A stretch of 64,000 nucleotides of DNA. Origin: Paracoccus sanguinis. Lineage in GTDB: Bacteria; Pseudomonadota; Alphaproteobacteria; Rhodobacterales; Rhodobacteraceae. Where the stretch lies: contig NZ_FNNA01000003.1 of the NCBI RefSeq assembly GCF_900106665.1, forward strand, positions 1 through 64,000, read 5' to 3'. Below the pieces are notes generated by a model. It worked only from the letters and a program-made list of their open reading frames with translations. It was not told where the DNA came from and made no database searches. Of the stretch, positions 1 to 10,192 are shown one piece after another (position 1 is the stretch's first letter; each line of letters starts with the position of its first letter). A program made the position numbers and the translations under genes.

Positions 1-1
1 C

Positions 2-25
2 GTCTACGGGAAGGCCCAAGACTGA
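2..25 (+). CDS. 3' end of an upstream (probably phage structural) gene
   Basis: The last seven codons of a frame (ending VYGKAQD) stop with a TGA that overlaps the next ATG by one base (TGATG). This is the packing expected inside a phage head-gene operon. By position it could be the end of a major capsid protein, but too little is visible to identify it. Confidence 0.35.
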   Translation, partial: VYGKAQD

Positions 26-552
26 TGCGGCTGGTCCTCGTCACCCCACCGGCCGCACCGCCGATCACGCTGGCCGAGGTCAAGGCGCAGGCCCGGGTCA
101 CGCATGATGACGAGGACCTGCTGATCCAGCATTACATCGACGCGGCAACCGCCTGGCTCGACGGCCCGTCCGGGATCCTCGGCCGCTGCCTTGTGACCCA
201 GACCTGGCGCGCGGAACTGGCGGCGGTCACCGGGCCGATCCGGCTGCCGTTTCCTGATACCGTGATCAGCAGCGCCGTGTTCACCGACGCAGAAGGAGGG
301 GAGCTGATCCATGCATTCGAGCTGCAGGACAAGCGTCCGCTGCTGCGGCTGAGATCAGGCCTCGGCCGGCCTGCGGCGATTACCTTCACCGCGGGCTATG
401 GCGCTCCCGCCGACGTGCCGGCCGCCATCCGCCAGGCCACGCTGCTGCTGGTTACGCAGTGGTACGAGCATCGGCAGGTGACGGGCACAGGCACCGCCTT
501 GCCCTTCGCCGTCGAGGCGCTGCTGGCACCTTATCGCAGGATCCGGCTGTGA
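25..552 (+). CDS. Phage head-tail connector protein (gp6 / phiE125 gp8-like)
   Basis: A 175-residue protein with the layout of the phage gp6-like head-tail connector family. It opens with a Pro-rich stretch followed by 'ITLAEVKAQARV' and 'DDEDLLIQHYIDAATAWL', has a central beta-rich segment, and ends with a helix of the type 'VPAAIRQATLLLVTQWYEHR'. Proteins of this family form a ring between the portal and the tail. The length is normal and the frame is intact. Its start overlaps the upstream stop (TGATG), and its stop overlaps the GTG start of the next gene by 4 bp, as expected in a virion-assembly operon. Identification rests on sequence pattern and synteny. Confidence 0.8.
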   Translation: MRLVLVTPPAAPPITLAEVKAQARVTHDDEDLLIQHYIDAATAWLDGPSGILGRCLVTQTWRAELAAVTGPIRLPFPDTVISSAVFTDAEGGELIHAFELQDKRPLLRLRSGLGRPAAITFTAGYGAPADVPAAIRQATLLLVTQWYEHRQVTGTGTALPFAVEALLAPYRRIRL

Positions 553-875
553 GCAGGGACCCGGGGCAGCTCGATCGGCGCGTCACATTCCAGTCCTTCG
601 TGATGATCGAAGACGACATGGGTGGGGTCATCCAGGGATGGGAGGATCGCTTCACCATCTGGGCACATATCCACTACCTGCGCGGCTCCGAGGCAGTCAT
701 GCAGGCGAGACTCGTATCGAAGGCACCGGTCATCATCACCGTGCGGCGGTCCGCGCAGAGCGTAGGGATCACCTCGGAATGGCGCGCGGTGGTCGGCAGC
801 GTGATCTTCGATCTCAAGGAGGATCCGCGGCCCAGCGAGGATGGCGGGTTTTTCGAGATGCTGGGCGAAGGTTAA
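549..875 (+). CDS. Phage head-tail adaptor (head closure) protein
   Basis: I chose the GTG at 549, which overlaps the preceding stop (GTGA); the open frame extends further upstream without support. The resulting 108-residue protein begins near 'QLDRRVTFQSF' and continues with 'WEDRFTIWAHIHYLRGSEAV', the hallmark of small SPP1 gp16-like head-tail joining proteins (Phage_H_T_join), which stop DNA leakage after packaging. The frame is intact. Directly after its stop the sequence passes into the C-terminal half of an endolysin, so the tail-tube, tape-measure and tail-fibre genes that should follow are missing. Confidence 0.75.
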   Translation: MSRDPGQLDRRVTFQSFVMIEDDMGGVIQGWEDRFTIWAHIHYLRGSEAVMQARLVSKAPVIITVRRSAQSVGITSEWRAVVGSVIFDLKEDPRPSEDGGFFEMLGEG

Positions 876-915
876 TCTCACCGAAGGTGTGTCAGGTGCG
901 ACCCCGCAACAGCCC

Positions 916-1180
916 ATGCCGCTAATCGTCCGCTCAGCCTGCCGTAGCCCCAAGCATAACCGCCCTGTCGGCGGCGCGACCCGGTCGAAGCACATGGAAG
1001 GCGCCGACTTCGACATCTCCATGGCGACACGCCCCGGTGACGTTCGAGGCGGCAGCGCGGGAGGTTGGGTTCCTCGGCTTCGGCTTCTATCCGCGCTCGG
1101 GGTTTATGCACATTGATCTTGGGCCCGCACGCGAGTGGGGCGACCGGTTCCCGGTGCGACCGGTAGCATTTGCAGTGTAA
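916..1180 (+). pseudogene. Truncated and frameshifted M15-family phage endolysin
   Basis: From about 916 the frame reads 'PLIVRSACRSPKHN', then 'GGATRSKHMEGADFDISMA', the metal-binding core of D-Ala-D-Ala carboxypeptidase-like peptidase M15A endolysins. Near 1030 the frame breaks. The continuation lies in another frame, from 1043 ('FEAAAREVGFLGFGFYPRSG', then 'FMHIDLGPAREWGDRF'), and ends in TAA at 1178-1180. The N-terminal third, including the start, is gone. It appears to have been lost in the deletion that joined the head-tail adaptor region to this point. The gene cannot make a complete peptidase. Confidence 0.75.
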
Positions 1181-1435
1181 ATGCCGCCCGCAAGGGAAGT
1201 GCTGGCCGAAAACCGGACAATGACGGCCAGCGGTGCCGCCGGTGTGGCGACGCTGGGTGCGGCTGGCGTCGATGTGGCGCAGAACGTCCTGGCGGAAACC
1301 CAGAGCGCGATCCTGCCGCTCGCCCCTATCTCGACACCCTGGCTGGTTGTTCATCGCTGCGGCGCTCGCGGGCATTGAGGTCACGATCTACGCTCTGCTC
1401 GACGATTGGAAGCGGGGGGCGAGGATCGCCGCCGC
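1181..1435 (+). pseudogene. Frameshifted holin-like membrane protein
   Basis: The ATG at 1181 immediately follows the TAA of the endolysin remnant, as in an intact lysis cassette. The frame reads 'ENRTMTASGAAGVATLGAAG' and 'LAETQSAILPLAP'. It must then change frame twice within about 30 bases to recover 'YLDTL' and then 'WLFIAAALAGIEVTIYALLD' with 'DWKRG'. Reassembled, this is a short protein with an Ala-rich N-terminus and one membrane segment, as in holin-like proteins of Rhodobacterales prophages. Two single-base deletions near 1325-1345 explain the breaks. Sequencing error is possible, but neighbouring genes show independent lesions. Confidence 0.6.
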
Positions 1436-1442
1436 CCCGTGG

Positions 1443-1658
1443 ATGCGGGTGGCCCTGCGCTACGGCGGCATCGCCCCCGCGGTGCTCCTGTTCCTGCTCA
1501 CGCTCCGGCGCTCCGGCGAGCGCGCTGGCCGGCTCGCCGAGCGCCTTGAAACCATGGATAAGGTCAATGACATCCAACGCCAGATGCTCGACGCGGCAGC
1601 TCGCCGTCCTCGTGATCGCAGCGATTTCGCTGACCGCCTGCGCGACGGCCACTTCTGA
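1443..1658 (+). CDS. Rz-like inner-membrane spanin (small phage lysis protein)
   Basis: A 71-residue frame opens with 'MRVALRYGGIAPAVLLFLL', a single N-terminal membrane segment. A charged, probably helical domain follows ('SGERAGRLAERLETMDKVND'). This is the form of Rz-type i-spanins, which together with the Rz1 lipoprotein fuse inner and outer membranes at lysis. A second gene with a lipobox begins inside it in another frame at 1567, the classical embedded Rz/Rz1 arrangement. The frame itself is open, but its partner and the rest of the cassette are damaged, so function is unlikely. Confidence 0.5.
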   Translation: MRVALRYGGIAPAVLLFLLTLRRSGERAGRLAERLETMDKVNDIQRQMLDAAARRPRDRSDFADRLRDGHF

Positions 1659-1822
1659 ACCTCGCATGGCTACGCATGGCTACCGTCTGTCCGCCGCTTG
1701 TTGAGTACAGCCGAGAGGTCCAGGCGCGCGCAGCCCACGAGCTCGATGTCCTGCCGGATGGGTCGGCAGTCGCCGAAATGCTCTCCGACTACAGCGTCAT
1801 GCGCGATCAGGCTCCGGCGTGC
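1567..1822 (+). pseudogene. Rz1-like lipoprotein spanin, broken by a 10-bp duplication
   Basis: The frame starts at ATG 1567 inside the Rz-like gene and encodes a lipoprotein signal: 'RQLAVLVIAAISLTACATAT', with LTAC as the lipobox. After 'SEPRMA' the frame is lost and reading ends at 1704. Taking out one copy of an exact 10-bp tandem duplication (1664-1683) restores continuity into 'CPPLVEYSREVQARAAHELD' and 'DGSAVAEMLSDYSVMRDQA'. That gives a coherent o-spanin-type protein ending near 1822. The lesion is therefore a replication-slippage frameshift. Confidence 0.6.
1664..1683 (+). repeat. Perfect 10-bp tandem duplication causing a frameshift
   Basis: The decamer GCATGGCTAC occurs twice back to back (1664-1673 and 1674-1683). 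Because 10 is not a multiple of three, the duplication shifts the Rz1-like reading frame by one base. Confidence 0.85.
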
Positions 1823-1865
1823 TCTCCGTTATCTGAGAAAAATAGTTATTTTGATGTCGACCCCA

Positions 1866-3011
1866 CTAAACCTTTAGGGCCGCCCATCTGATCATAACAC
1901 TCCCGGCCAGCATGCTCATGCCAATCGCGAGGAGTAATGGACCAGCGAATTCCTCCGCAACAATGCCCGATGACGAGGAAACCGACAGCAGCATCAGGCT
2001 GAATTCTCCTCCGTGGGCCAGGATTATCCCAGTTCGCCATGAGGTCTGAAGCGACTCGCCGAATATTCGGGCGACAACCAAAACGATCACCGCCTTGCCC
2101 GCAAAAATGATCGCGATCCAGCTCAGCACGACTGGCCACGCATACGGGATGATCCAAAGTGGCAATTGCGTTCCGATGCCGACAAAGAAAATCCCCACAA
2201 ACAAATCGCGGAAAGGCCGGATCTCGTTCTCGACAGCATGGCGCGCGTCACCCTCACCGATGATCATCCCGGCCGCGAATGCAGCGAGTGCCGGAGAAAG
2301 GCCGGCGGTGGCCGCGACAGTCGCAGCCCCTAGTACAATGGTGAGCGCGAGAAGCTGGGCAAGTTCCGGATCGCCACGCGACGCTACCCAACGGGCCAGC
2401 AGCTGCAACGGGCCACGGGCAATGAACAGAGCTGCAACCAATGCCGTTGCACTGGCGACGACCGTTATCACGCCATACCCTTCGGCGGCTCCACTCATCG
2501 AATCGTGCAGAAGCAGGAATGCGACAGCTGCCAAGTCTTGAAACAGAAGCACCGCAATGGCCAGGCGTCCTTGGGCCGATCCCAGAGCGTTCGCGCTTGC
2601 GAGCACCTTGAGGCACATGGCCGTGGATGACATGGCAACGGCCCCGCCGATGAGGATTGCGGGGACGGGCGCGAGATCGAAGATCAGACTCGCTATCAAC
2701 GACACCGTTATCGTCGTGACTGCAACCTGCACGGCTCCAAGACCGAAGACATGCTTCCTGAGCCTTACGAGCTTGTCGAACGAGAATTCCAGGCCGAGCG
2801 AGAACAGCAGCAGCACCACTCCGATCTCACCAATGCTGCTAAGGGCAGCGTTTTCGGCAATCAGGTCGAGGCCGGCGGGTCCAATGACTATACCGGCAAG
2901 AATGTAACCGACAATGCTGGGCACGCCGATCCTTGAACATATCGTCACGAGCACGAACGCGGCAAAGACCAACAAGGCCGCGCTTTCGACAAATCCGGTC
3001 ACTCCATGCAT
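1866..3011 (-). CDS. KefB-like monovalent cation:proton antiporter membrane domain (CPA2), no RCK domain
   Basis: I chose the ATG at 3011 because AGGAGAAGAAC lies directly upstream; an in-frame start at 3047 lacks this. The 381-residue product is almost entirely membrane segments typical of CPA2 exchangers. It includes 'VPSIVGYILAGIVIGPAGL', 'LLLFSLGLEFSFDKL' and 'LAAFAAGMIIGEGD'. KefB/KefC family proteins usually carry a C-terminal TrkA-N (RCK) domain and are near 600 residues; here the protein ends after the last helix with no cytoplasmic domain. It is the last gene of the leftward stress operon, facing the prophage remnant, so the C-terminus may have been cut at the island edge. KefB-type genes are standard members of heat-resistance islands. 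Confidence 0.85.
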   Translation of the reverse strand: MHGVTGFVESAALLVFAAFVLVTICSRIGVPSIVGYILAGIVIGPAGLDLIAENAALSSIGEIGVVLLLFSLGLEFSFDKLVRLRKHVFGLGAVQVAVTTITVSLIASLIFDLAPVPAILIGGAVAMSSTAMCLKVLASANALGSAQGRLAIAVLLFQDLAAVAFLLLHDSMSGAAEGYGVITVVASATALVAALFIARGPLQLLARWVASRGDPELAQLLALTIVLGAATVAATAGLSPALAAFAAGMIIGEGDARHAVENEIRPFRDLFVGIFFVGIGTQLPLWIIPYAWPVVLSWIAIIFAGKAVIVLVVARIFGESLQTSWRTGIILAHGGEFSLMLLSVSSSSGIVAEEFAGPLLLAIGMSMLAGSVMIRWAALKV

Positions 3012-3118
3012 GTTCTTCTCCTGATGGCATGGCGCAGGGAAGGCCAATAGCGGCTCGCGACGCTGTCAAGGTAAGGACACAAGCGGCAGATCCTCGCTCG
3101 AGCTGACCATTGCGTTCG

Positions 3119-3691
3119 TTATTTTTTCCCGGCGATCGTCACGCCCGTCCAGGCTGGGGGATCGGAGGCCGGGAAGGATTCAAGACTGGCTTCGAAAACT
3201 GGATCGAATTCCGCCTGTTCTTGCGACGGCAGGTCCACCGAGCCTTCCTGATCGACTGCGCGCCGGAGTCGGTGGTCCGTGCGACCCCGATCCAGGCGGG
3301 ACGGTATGCGAAAGGCGTTCGGGGCGTCGGCTCCCTTGTAGAGGCGATGCCGCTCCTCTCCCCGCCAGCGGTCAGGCGCATGCCGATGAGCCACGTCCTC
3401 ACGCACGAAATAGCGCCAGTCCTGCTGCTCCGCGAATTCCACGGCGCTGTCGCGATCCGGAAACTTCAGCCGAATCGGACGATAGGGATCGCCGCTTGCC
3501 GTCCATCCCATCAGCGGCTCGATCTGCGGCGGCCGGGACGGCTCGAACTCGAGGACCCAGTAGCTGGGCCGAGGCGCCGATGTCATCGCGGAACGGGCAG
3601 GACGGTAGATGATTGCCGTCGGCACGTCCCAGGATGGCAGATCGGTTCCGGGAATTTTCGGCGGGAATGGTGGACGATTATGGCCGCGCAT
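3119..3691 (-). CDS. NDUFS4-like (ETC complex I accessory subunit) domain protein with a C-terminal 'ESFPASDPPAW' tail
   Basis: A 190-residue protein. Residues about 25-100 match the NADH dehydrogenase iron-sulfur protein 4 / ETC complex I subunit family: 'AIIYRPARSAMTSA', 'YWVLEFEP', 'MGWTASGDPYRPIRLKFPD' and 'AVEFAEQQDWRYFV'. The last 30 residues carry 'FEASLESFPASDPPAW', a motif otherwise found as part of small stand-alone alphaproteobacterial proteins, so this looks like a fusion. A Shine-Dalgarno (GGGAG) sits 7 nt before the ATG, and only one base separates it from the upstream stop, indicating translational coupling. A role in stabilising complex I under stress is inferred from context only. 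Confidence 0.75.
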   Translation of the reverse strand: MRGHNRPPFPPKIPGTDLPSWDVPTAIIYRPARSAMTSAPRPSYWVLEFEPSRPPQIEPLMGWTASGDPYRPIRLKFPDRDSAVEFAEQQDWRYFVREDVAHRHAPDRWRGEERHRLYKGADAPNAFRIPSRLDRGRTDHRLRRAVDQEGSVDLPSQEQAEFDPVFEASLESFPASDPPAWTGVTIAGKK

Positions 3692-3692
3692 A

Positions 3693-4313
3693 TCAGTTCT
3701 CCCGGGTGTCGGTGGATACGAGAAGGTGACGTTCGAGATCGTCGAGTTTTTCCATTCGCCTCGAATTCAGGCGAACGGCGCGTTCGGTGTTCTGCGAAGG
3801 AAAGGCAGCAGCGTGCAGGACGTCCGACCGCATCGCTATCGTGAGATCGGCGACGGCATTCATCACGCGCTCTCCGTCCCCGTCCGAGAGCGTGCCGTCA
3901 GCAAAACCGGACTGCAAGCTCTCCAGTACCTGCTCGAAGCTGGACACGACCCCTGCACTCGCGACCACAGCCAGCTTGTGGCTGAGAACACGCAGTTCAT
4001 CGATCAGCTTCGCATCGTGCCTTGCGGTTTCCACGATCTCTGCGACCTTCTCGATGCAGGCCATGTAAATGTCGCATTGCTGCTGGAGGATGATGACCCT
4101 TCCTTCCTTGCGAAGCTCGAGATCGGTCTGGCGATTGAGAAGCGCCGCGGTCAGAATGATCGTCACGACAGCGCCGAGGAAGATGAGCGTCATCTCCTGC
4201 GCGAAAGGCAGTATGTCTTCGGCAAGATACATCGAACGAAAAAAGAAAACGATGCCGATGCCCAAGGCAGCGGCCGCAGCAGCAAATGCCAAGTCAGGCA
4301 GGCGGTTCGACAT
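3693..4313 (-). CDS. Unrecognised two-helix membrane protein of the stress island
   Basis: The ATG at 4313 overlaps the upstream TGA by one base (TGATG) and is preceded by GAGG; a GTG six bases earlier is the alternative. The 206-residue product has two N-terminal membrane segments, around 'LAFAAAAAALGIGIVFFF' and 'MTLIFLGAVVTIILTAALL'. A soluble, probably helical domain of about 140 residues follows, containing 'LQQQCDIYMACIEKVAEIVE' and a charged C-terminus. I do not recognise the family. Its place between HdeD and the NDUFS4-like gene, with coupling on both sides, makes it an integral part of the stress operon. Confidence 0.75.
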   Translation of the reverse strand: MSNRLPDLAFAAAAAALGIGIVFFFRSMYLAEDILPFAQEMTLIFLGAVVTIILTAALLNRQTDLELRKEGRVIILQQQCDIYMACIEKVAEIVETARHDAKLIDELRVLSHKLAVVASAGVVSSFEQVLESLQSGFADGTLSDGDGERVMNAVADLTIAMRSDVLHAAAFPSQNTERAVRLNSRRMEKLDDLERHLLVSTDTREN

Positions 4314-4528
4314 CAGCACCTCGCATTTTCGGTGTCAGGTGGCATGCACGGCCTTGCATCGGCGTCCGGCGCCTCTGCGTCCCGGTGCCGCAGGAAGATT
4401 GGCGTGGGACCGCTGCCGAACGGATTGAAGCCGGTGCTCAGGCAACGGTCGAAGATCGTTTCGTCCCATCGGGTGAAATCGTGCTCCTCGCCGGCAAGTC
4501 GCCCGTCATCCACCACAGGGCACCTCAC
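4313..4528 (-). CDS. Small translationally coupled ORF (71 residues), unknown
   Basis: This GTG-started frame overlaps the hdeD stop by 4 bp (GTGA), and its own TGA overlaps the next ATG (TGATG). It fills exactly what would otherwise be a 200-base hole in a tightly packed operon. The product is polar, without a signal or membrane segment, and has 'FTRWDETIFDRCLSTGFNPF' at its centre. No family is recognised. The double overlap supports it; the lack of a recognised relative argues for caution. Confidence 0.5.
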   Translation of the reverse strand: MRCPVVDDGRLAGEEHDFTRWDETIFDRCLSTGFNPFGSGPTPIFLRHRDAEAPDADARPCMPPDTENARC

Positions 4529-5172
4529 GCCTTTGCCGATGGGGGAGCGTCATCGAAGGCCGCACCGTCCGAACGATCCGCCTTGCGAAGCCGTAGCCCG
4601 AGGAGGATCATCATCACCCCGAAGACCGCGGCGTAGAAGCCGATCACCCAGCCGAGCGCGAGGAAGCTTTCGACCGGGCGCGTCAGCAGCATCCAGGTCA
4701 CGACGACACCGAGAACGACCGAGAGAAGGCCGCTCAGGATCAGCCAGATTTCGCCGTTGATTTCCTTTCGCAGGCGGATCGCTGCCGCGATCTCGAGGGC
4801 ACCCGAGAACACGGACCAGAATGCGATGCTGGCCCAGAGGAATGTCGCAAGCACAAGCGTCGCGACAAAAGGCGAGACAACCACGACGACGCCCGTGGCG
4901 ATGCCCAGAATGCCGCTGAACATCAGCCAGCCCCAGCGTTCGCCCTTGCGGATGTTACGTATCGCGGCGACGAGGCCGAACACGCCGTCGGCAAAGGCGA
5001 ACGCGCCGAAGACCAGCGTGAGCGCCAGAAGCGCTTCCGCAGGCATGACGAAGGCTAGCACTGCGATGATCAATGCGAGCACGCCGCGTAACACGAATGC
5101 CCACCAATTCCGGGACAGGCTGCACAGCATGTCCTGCATCTTGTCGGTCGGGTTTTCAGAGGCTGTGGTCAT
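4525..5172 (-). CDS. hdeD: HdeD family membrane protein
   Basis: The 215-residue product has about six closely spaced hydrophobic segments and the HdeD layout: 'NWWAFVLRGVLALIIAVLAF' near residue 22, 'LFGAF'-type 'LVFGAFAFADGVFGLVAAI', then 'RWGWLMFSGILGIATGVVV'. HdeD is an inner-membrane acid-resistance protein in E. coli and a regular member of locus-of-heat-resistance islands. The start has a clear AGGAG eight bases upstream. It follows the HPF-sigma fusion gene by 26 bp and overlaps the small ORF downstream, so it is mid-operon. Confidence 0.9.
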   Translation of the reverse strand: MTTASENPTDKMQDMLCSLSRNWWAFVLRGVLALIIAVLAFVMPAEALLALTLVFGAFAFADGVFGLVAAIRNIRKGERWGWLMFSGILGIATGVVVVVSPFVATLVLATFLWASIAFWSVFSGALEIAAAIRLRKEINGEIWLILSGLLSVVLGVVVTWMLLTRPVESFLALGWVIGFYAAVFGVMMILLGLRLRKADRSDGAAFDDAPPSAKA

Positions 5173-5198
5173 TGGTCGATCTCCTATTCAGTTCCATG

Positions 5199-6341
5199 TC
5201 AGGTGTCGGAGCCGGCCTCCTCGCCGGTTAGGGCGGCGGCCACGCGGCGGCGATCCTCTATCGGCTGAGGTAGACGCTGCGTGTGAGCGATTTCACGTTC
5301 GATGGGCGCGCGGGCTGATGGATCTCTGACCAACCCGGTTTCGGCAAGCCTCGCGCGTAGTGTCGCGCCCGCATTTTCTGCGATCTCGGCGACCTCTGTC
5401 TCGGTCAGGCCGAAAAGGTCTGCCGTCTCCGCGATCGTGGCGTCTTCCAGGTACATCCGATACAGGACGCGGCGCTCGACCGGAGCAAGATCTGCGATAG
5501 CCCGGTGCAGTGCCATGGCGATATCATGACGATCCACTTCGGTCTCGGGGTCTGTGCCGCCGTCGTCGGCGATGAGGTCCTCCAGCATCAGCACGTCGTC
5601 GGGCTGGTAGAACTCGAACATCGCCTGGTCCGCCTCGGTCGGATCCTCCGCCGGGGCCTCGGGTTCCGCCTCGATGGAGGCGGCATCCTCAGGCACGGCG
5701 CGGCGGGCGGCGCGGGATTCTTCCTCGATGGTCTCAAAAGCCAGCCGTTTCAGCCAGTCGCCGACGGAAAACTCCGAAGGCCGATCCTCGAAGCGGGCCA
5801 GCCCCTTGAGGATCGTCGCATCGACGATATCGCCAACGCTCAGGTAGCCAGCCGGCACGGACCCGCTACACTCGAGATAGGTCAACTCGCGCCTGACGGT
5901 GTCATAGATCGTATCGAGATGATCCTCGATCAGGTCAAAGAAGAGCTGGCGCCGGTCCGCTTCCGCCGCATCCCGCGCGGGCGGCAGCGGGGCGCCGATC
6001 CGGCGCCGGCGGGCGGGACGCTTGTATTCAGGCTCGTGCTTGAGGCGCGCCACATGCCGATCGACCTGGTGGCGCAGGTCGGCAAAGGCCTTGCGCAGGA
6101 CAGGCTCGATCTCGAATCCCTCTTCCCGCGCCGCGATCACGCCCGACGGCAGTTGCAGGCGTAGGCTGACTTTGATGCGTTTCTTGCCCCTCGTCTGCGA
6201 GGCAACGACTTCGAGCCGGACCAGATCCTCGCGAAAGCGCGCAAGGTGCGGTTCAAGTTGCCGCACCTCCTCCTCGATGACCTCAGGCGCGCGCTGTTGG
6301 CCGTGCCGGTCGAGATTGCGGAATGATCTAATGACGTTCAT
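5199..6341 (-). CDS. HPF/RaiA-like domain fused to sigma-70-like regions 2 and 4
   Basis: I chose ATG 6341 because AGGAAGG lies 8 nt upstream; an earlier start at 6422, overlapping the ClpG stop, is possible. The protein has 380 residues. Residues about 10-102 resemble the ribosome hibernation factor fold: an amphipathic helix, then 'KKRIKVSLRLQLPSGVIAAR', then a helix with 'AFADLRHQVDRHVARL'. A basic linker follows. Residues about 132-212 resemble a sigma-70 region 2 core ('LSVGDIVDATILKGLARFED', 'FSVGDWLKRLAFETIEEE'). After an acidic linker, residues about 280-340 form a region-4 helix-turn-helix ('LAPVERRVLYRMYLEDATIA' then 'ETADLFGLTETEVAEIAE'). It may tie translation or hibernation state to transcription of the stress operon; that is inference. 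The gene lies between clpG and hdeD. Confidence 0.75.
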   Translation of the reverse strand: MNVIRSFRNLDRHGQQRAPEVIEEEVRQLEPHLARFREDLVRLEVVASQTRGKKRIKVSLRLQLPSGVIAAREEGFEIEPVLRKAFADLRHQVDRHVARLKHEPEYKRPARRRRIGAPLPPARDAAEADRRQLFFDLIEDHLDTIYDTVRRELTYLECSGSVPAGYLSVGDIVDATILKGLARFEDRPSEFSVGDWLKRLAFETIEEESRAARRAVPEDAASIEAEPEAPAEDPTEADQAMFEFYQPDDVLMLEDLIADDGGTDPETEVDRHDIAMALHRAIADLAPVERRVLYRMYLEDATIAETADLFGLTETEVAEIAENAGATLRARLAETGLVRDPSARAPIEREIAHTQRLPQPIEDRRRVAAALTGEEAGSDT

Positions 6342-6418
6342 GCCGTGGACCTTCCTGTAACTCTCCGAAGAGATGGTCCGGCGCGACCGATATCGCGCCG
6401 GGCCAGTCTTTTGCGCTG

Positions 6419-9313
<2,895 letters not shown>

Positions 9314-10192
9314 TCGTCTTCTCCGTTTTCATTATCCAGTCAGGCTTGGTCGCCGATCATCTGCGCCAGTGACAATGTCACGCAGCGACCGCTTCCGTTC
9401 GTTTCACCTTGGACCCAATAGCCACAAGATCGGGCTCGTCCACGGTCTCTCGTTGCAGGAGACCCTGCGCCGATTGCTCGGTAAGATCCAGTCTTCCTTT
9501 CCATGCCGATTTTGCTCCCTCTAGCGTGAGAGCTGCGCACGTATGCATTCGAGAAGTGCGAGAAGAACACGCCTCTCGTCGACTGATAGGTCCGGTCAAA
9601 TGTCTTCCTTCAACGCGCTCGTCAGGGTTCTGGTTCTCGCAAGATTTTTTGCGTCTTTCTCGTCGGCACAACGGTCTGCGACCGCCGACTATTCGGTGGC
9701 GGCGACCGCTCGACCCAGCCCCCGCGCCATGCGGTCCACGAGTTGCCCGGCTGTCGCACTGCCGACTTCCAGCCGCGCCGTGAGGTCGCTGGTCGCGAGG
9801 CCGGGGAATCGTCCACATGGACGGCTGGCATCCACGACAGTCGCGTCTGACCGGGCTCACGGCTTTCATCGTCGATCCGCGGCTGGATGTGCTGGGCGAC
9901 CGGATGGATCGTCGCGCCGATCAACGCATCGTCGGATGCAATCATCATTTGACCTCCAAGGGTCTGTTGGTCGTCGCGACGCTCCATCACACGCTGCTGG
10001 AGATTGAAATGCTGGCATGAATTATGCCTGCTTGGTATCATTGTGGCAGTAGAGCTGAACCGGGTTCATGATCGATATCTCTTGCCATGGCGCTCGATCC
10101 GTGAACGGCGTACTGTGGATCGTCATCTTCCGGCCTGAGGGGCAGAAGCCGAAGAGAATTCAGATCAGGGCAGCCTGGGAGGAGCTGGAACG
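9314..10192 (+). other. Central divergent promoter region of the stress island, no supported gene
   Basis: This 879-bp stretch separates the leftward clpG operon from the rightward hsp20 operon. Several short frames occur on both strands, but none has a convincing start, a Shine-Dalgarno sequence or a recognisable product. It must hold both operon promoters. I could not pick out convincing sigma-32-type hexamers by eye. The clearest signal is the 13-bp palindrome at 9369. The length, well beyond a normal divergent promoter, leaves room for a decayed gene or an RNA element. Confidence 0.5.
9369..9381. promoter_or_regulatory. 13-bp palindrome upstream of clpG (candidate operator)
   Basis: GTGACAATGTCAC is a perfect inverted repeat (GTGACA-A-TGTCAC) about 56 bp ahead of the clpG start, where a repressor or activator would be expected to act. 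The binding protein is unknown. Confidence 0.4.

Noticed and set aside
9622-10041. A 139-codon minus-strand frame in the central stress-island region
   Set aside because: No ribosome-binding site, no recognisable family and a low-complexity polar composition; competing frames of similar length exist on the opposite strand.
10042-10192. Search for a sigma-32-type promoter ahead of hsp20
   Set aside because: CTTG-like boxes occur, but no convincing -10 element at the right spacing could be identified by eye, so no promoter is claimed.
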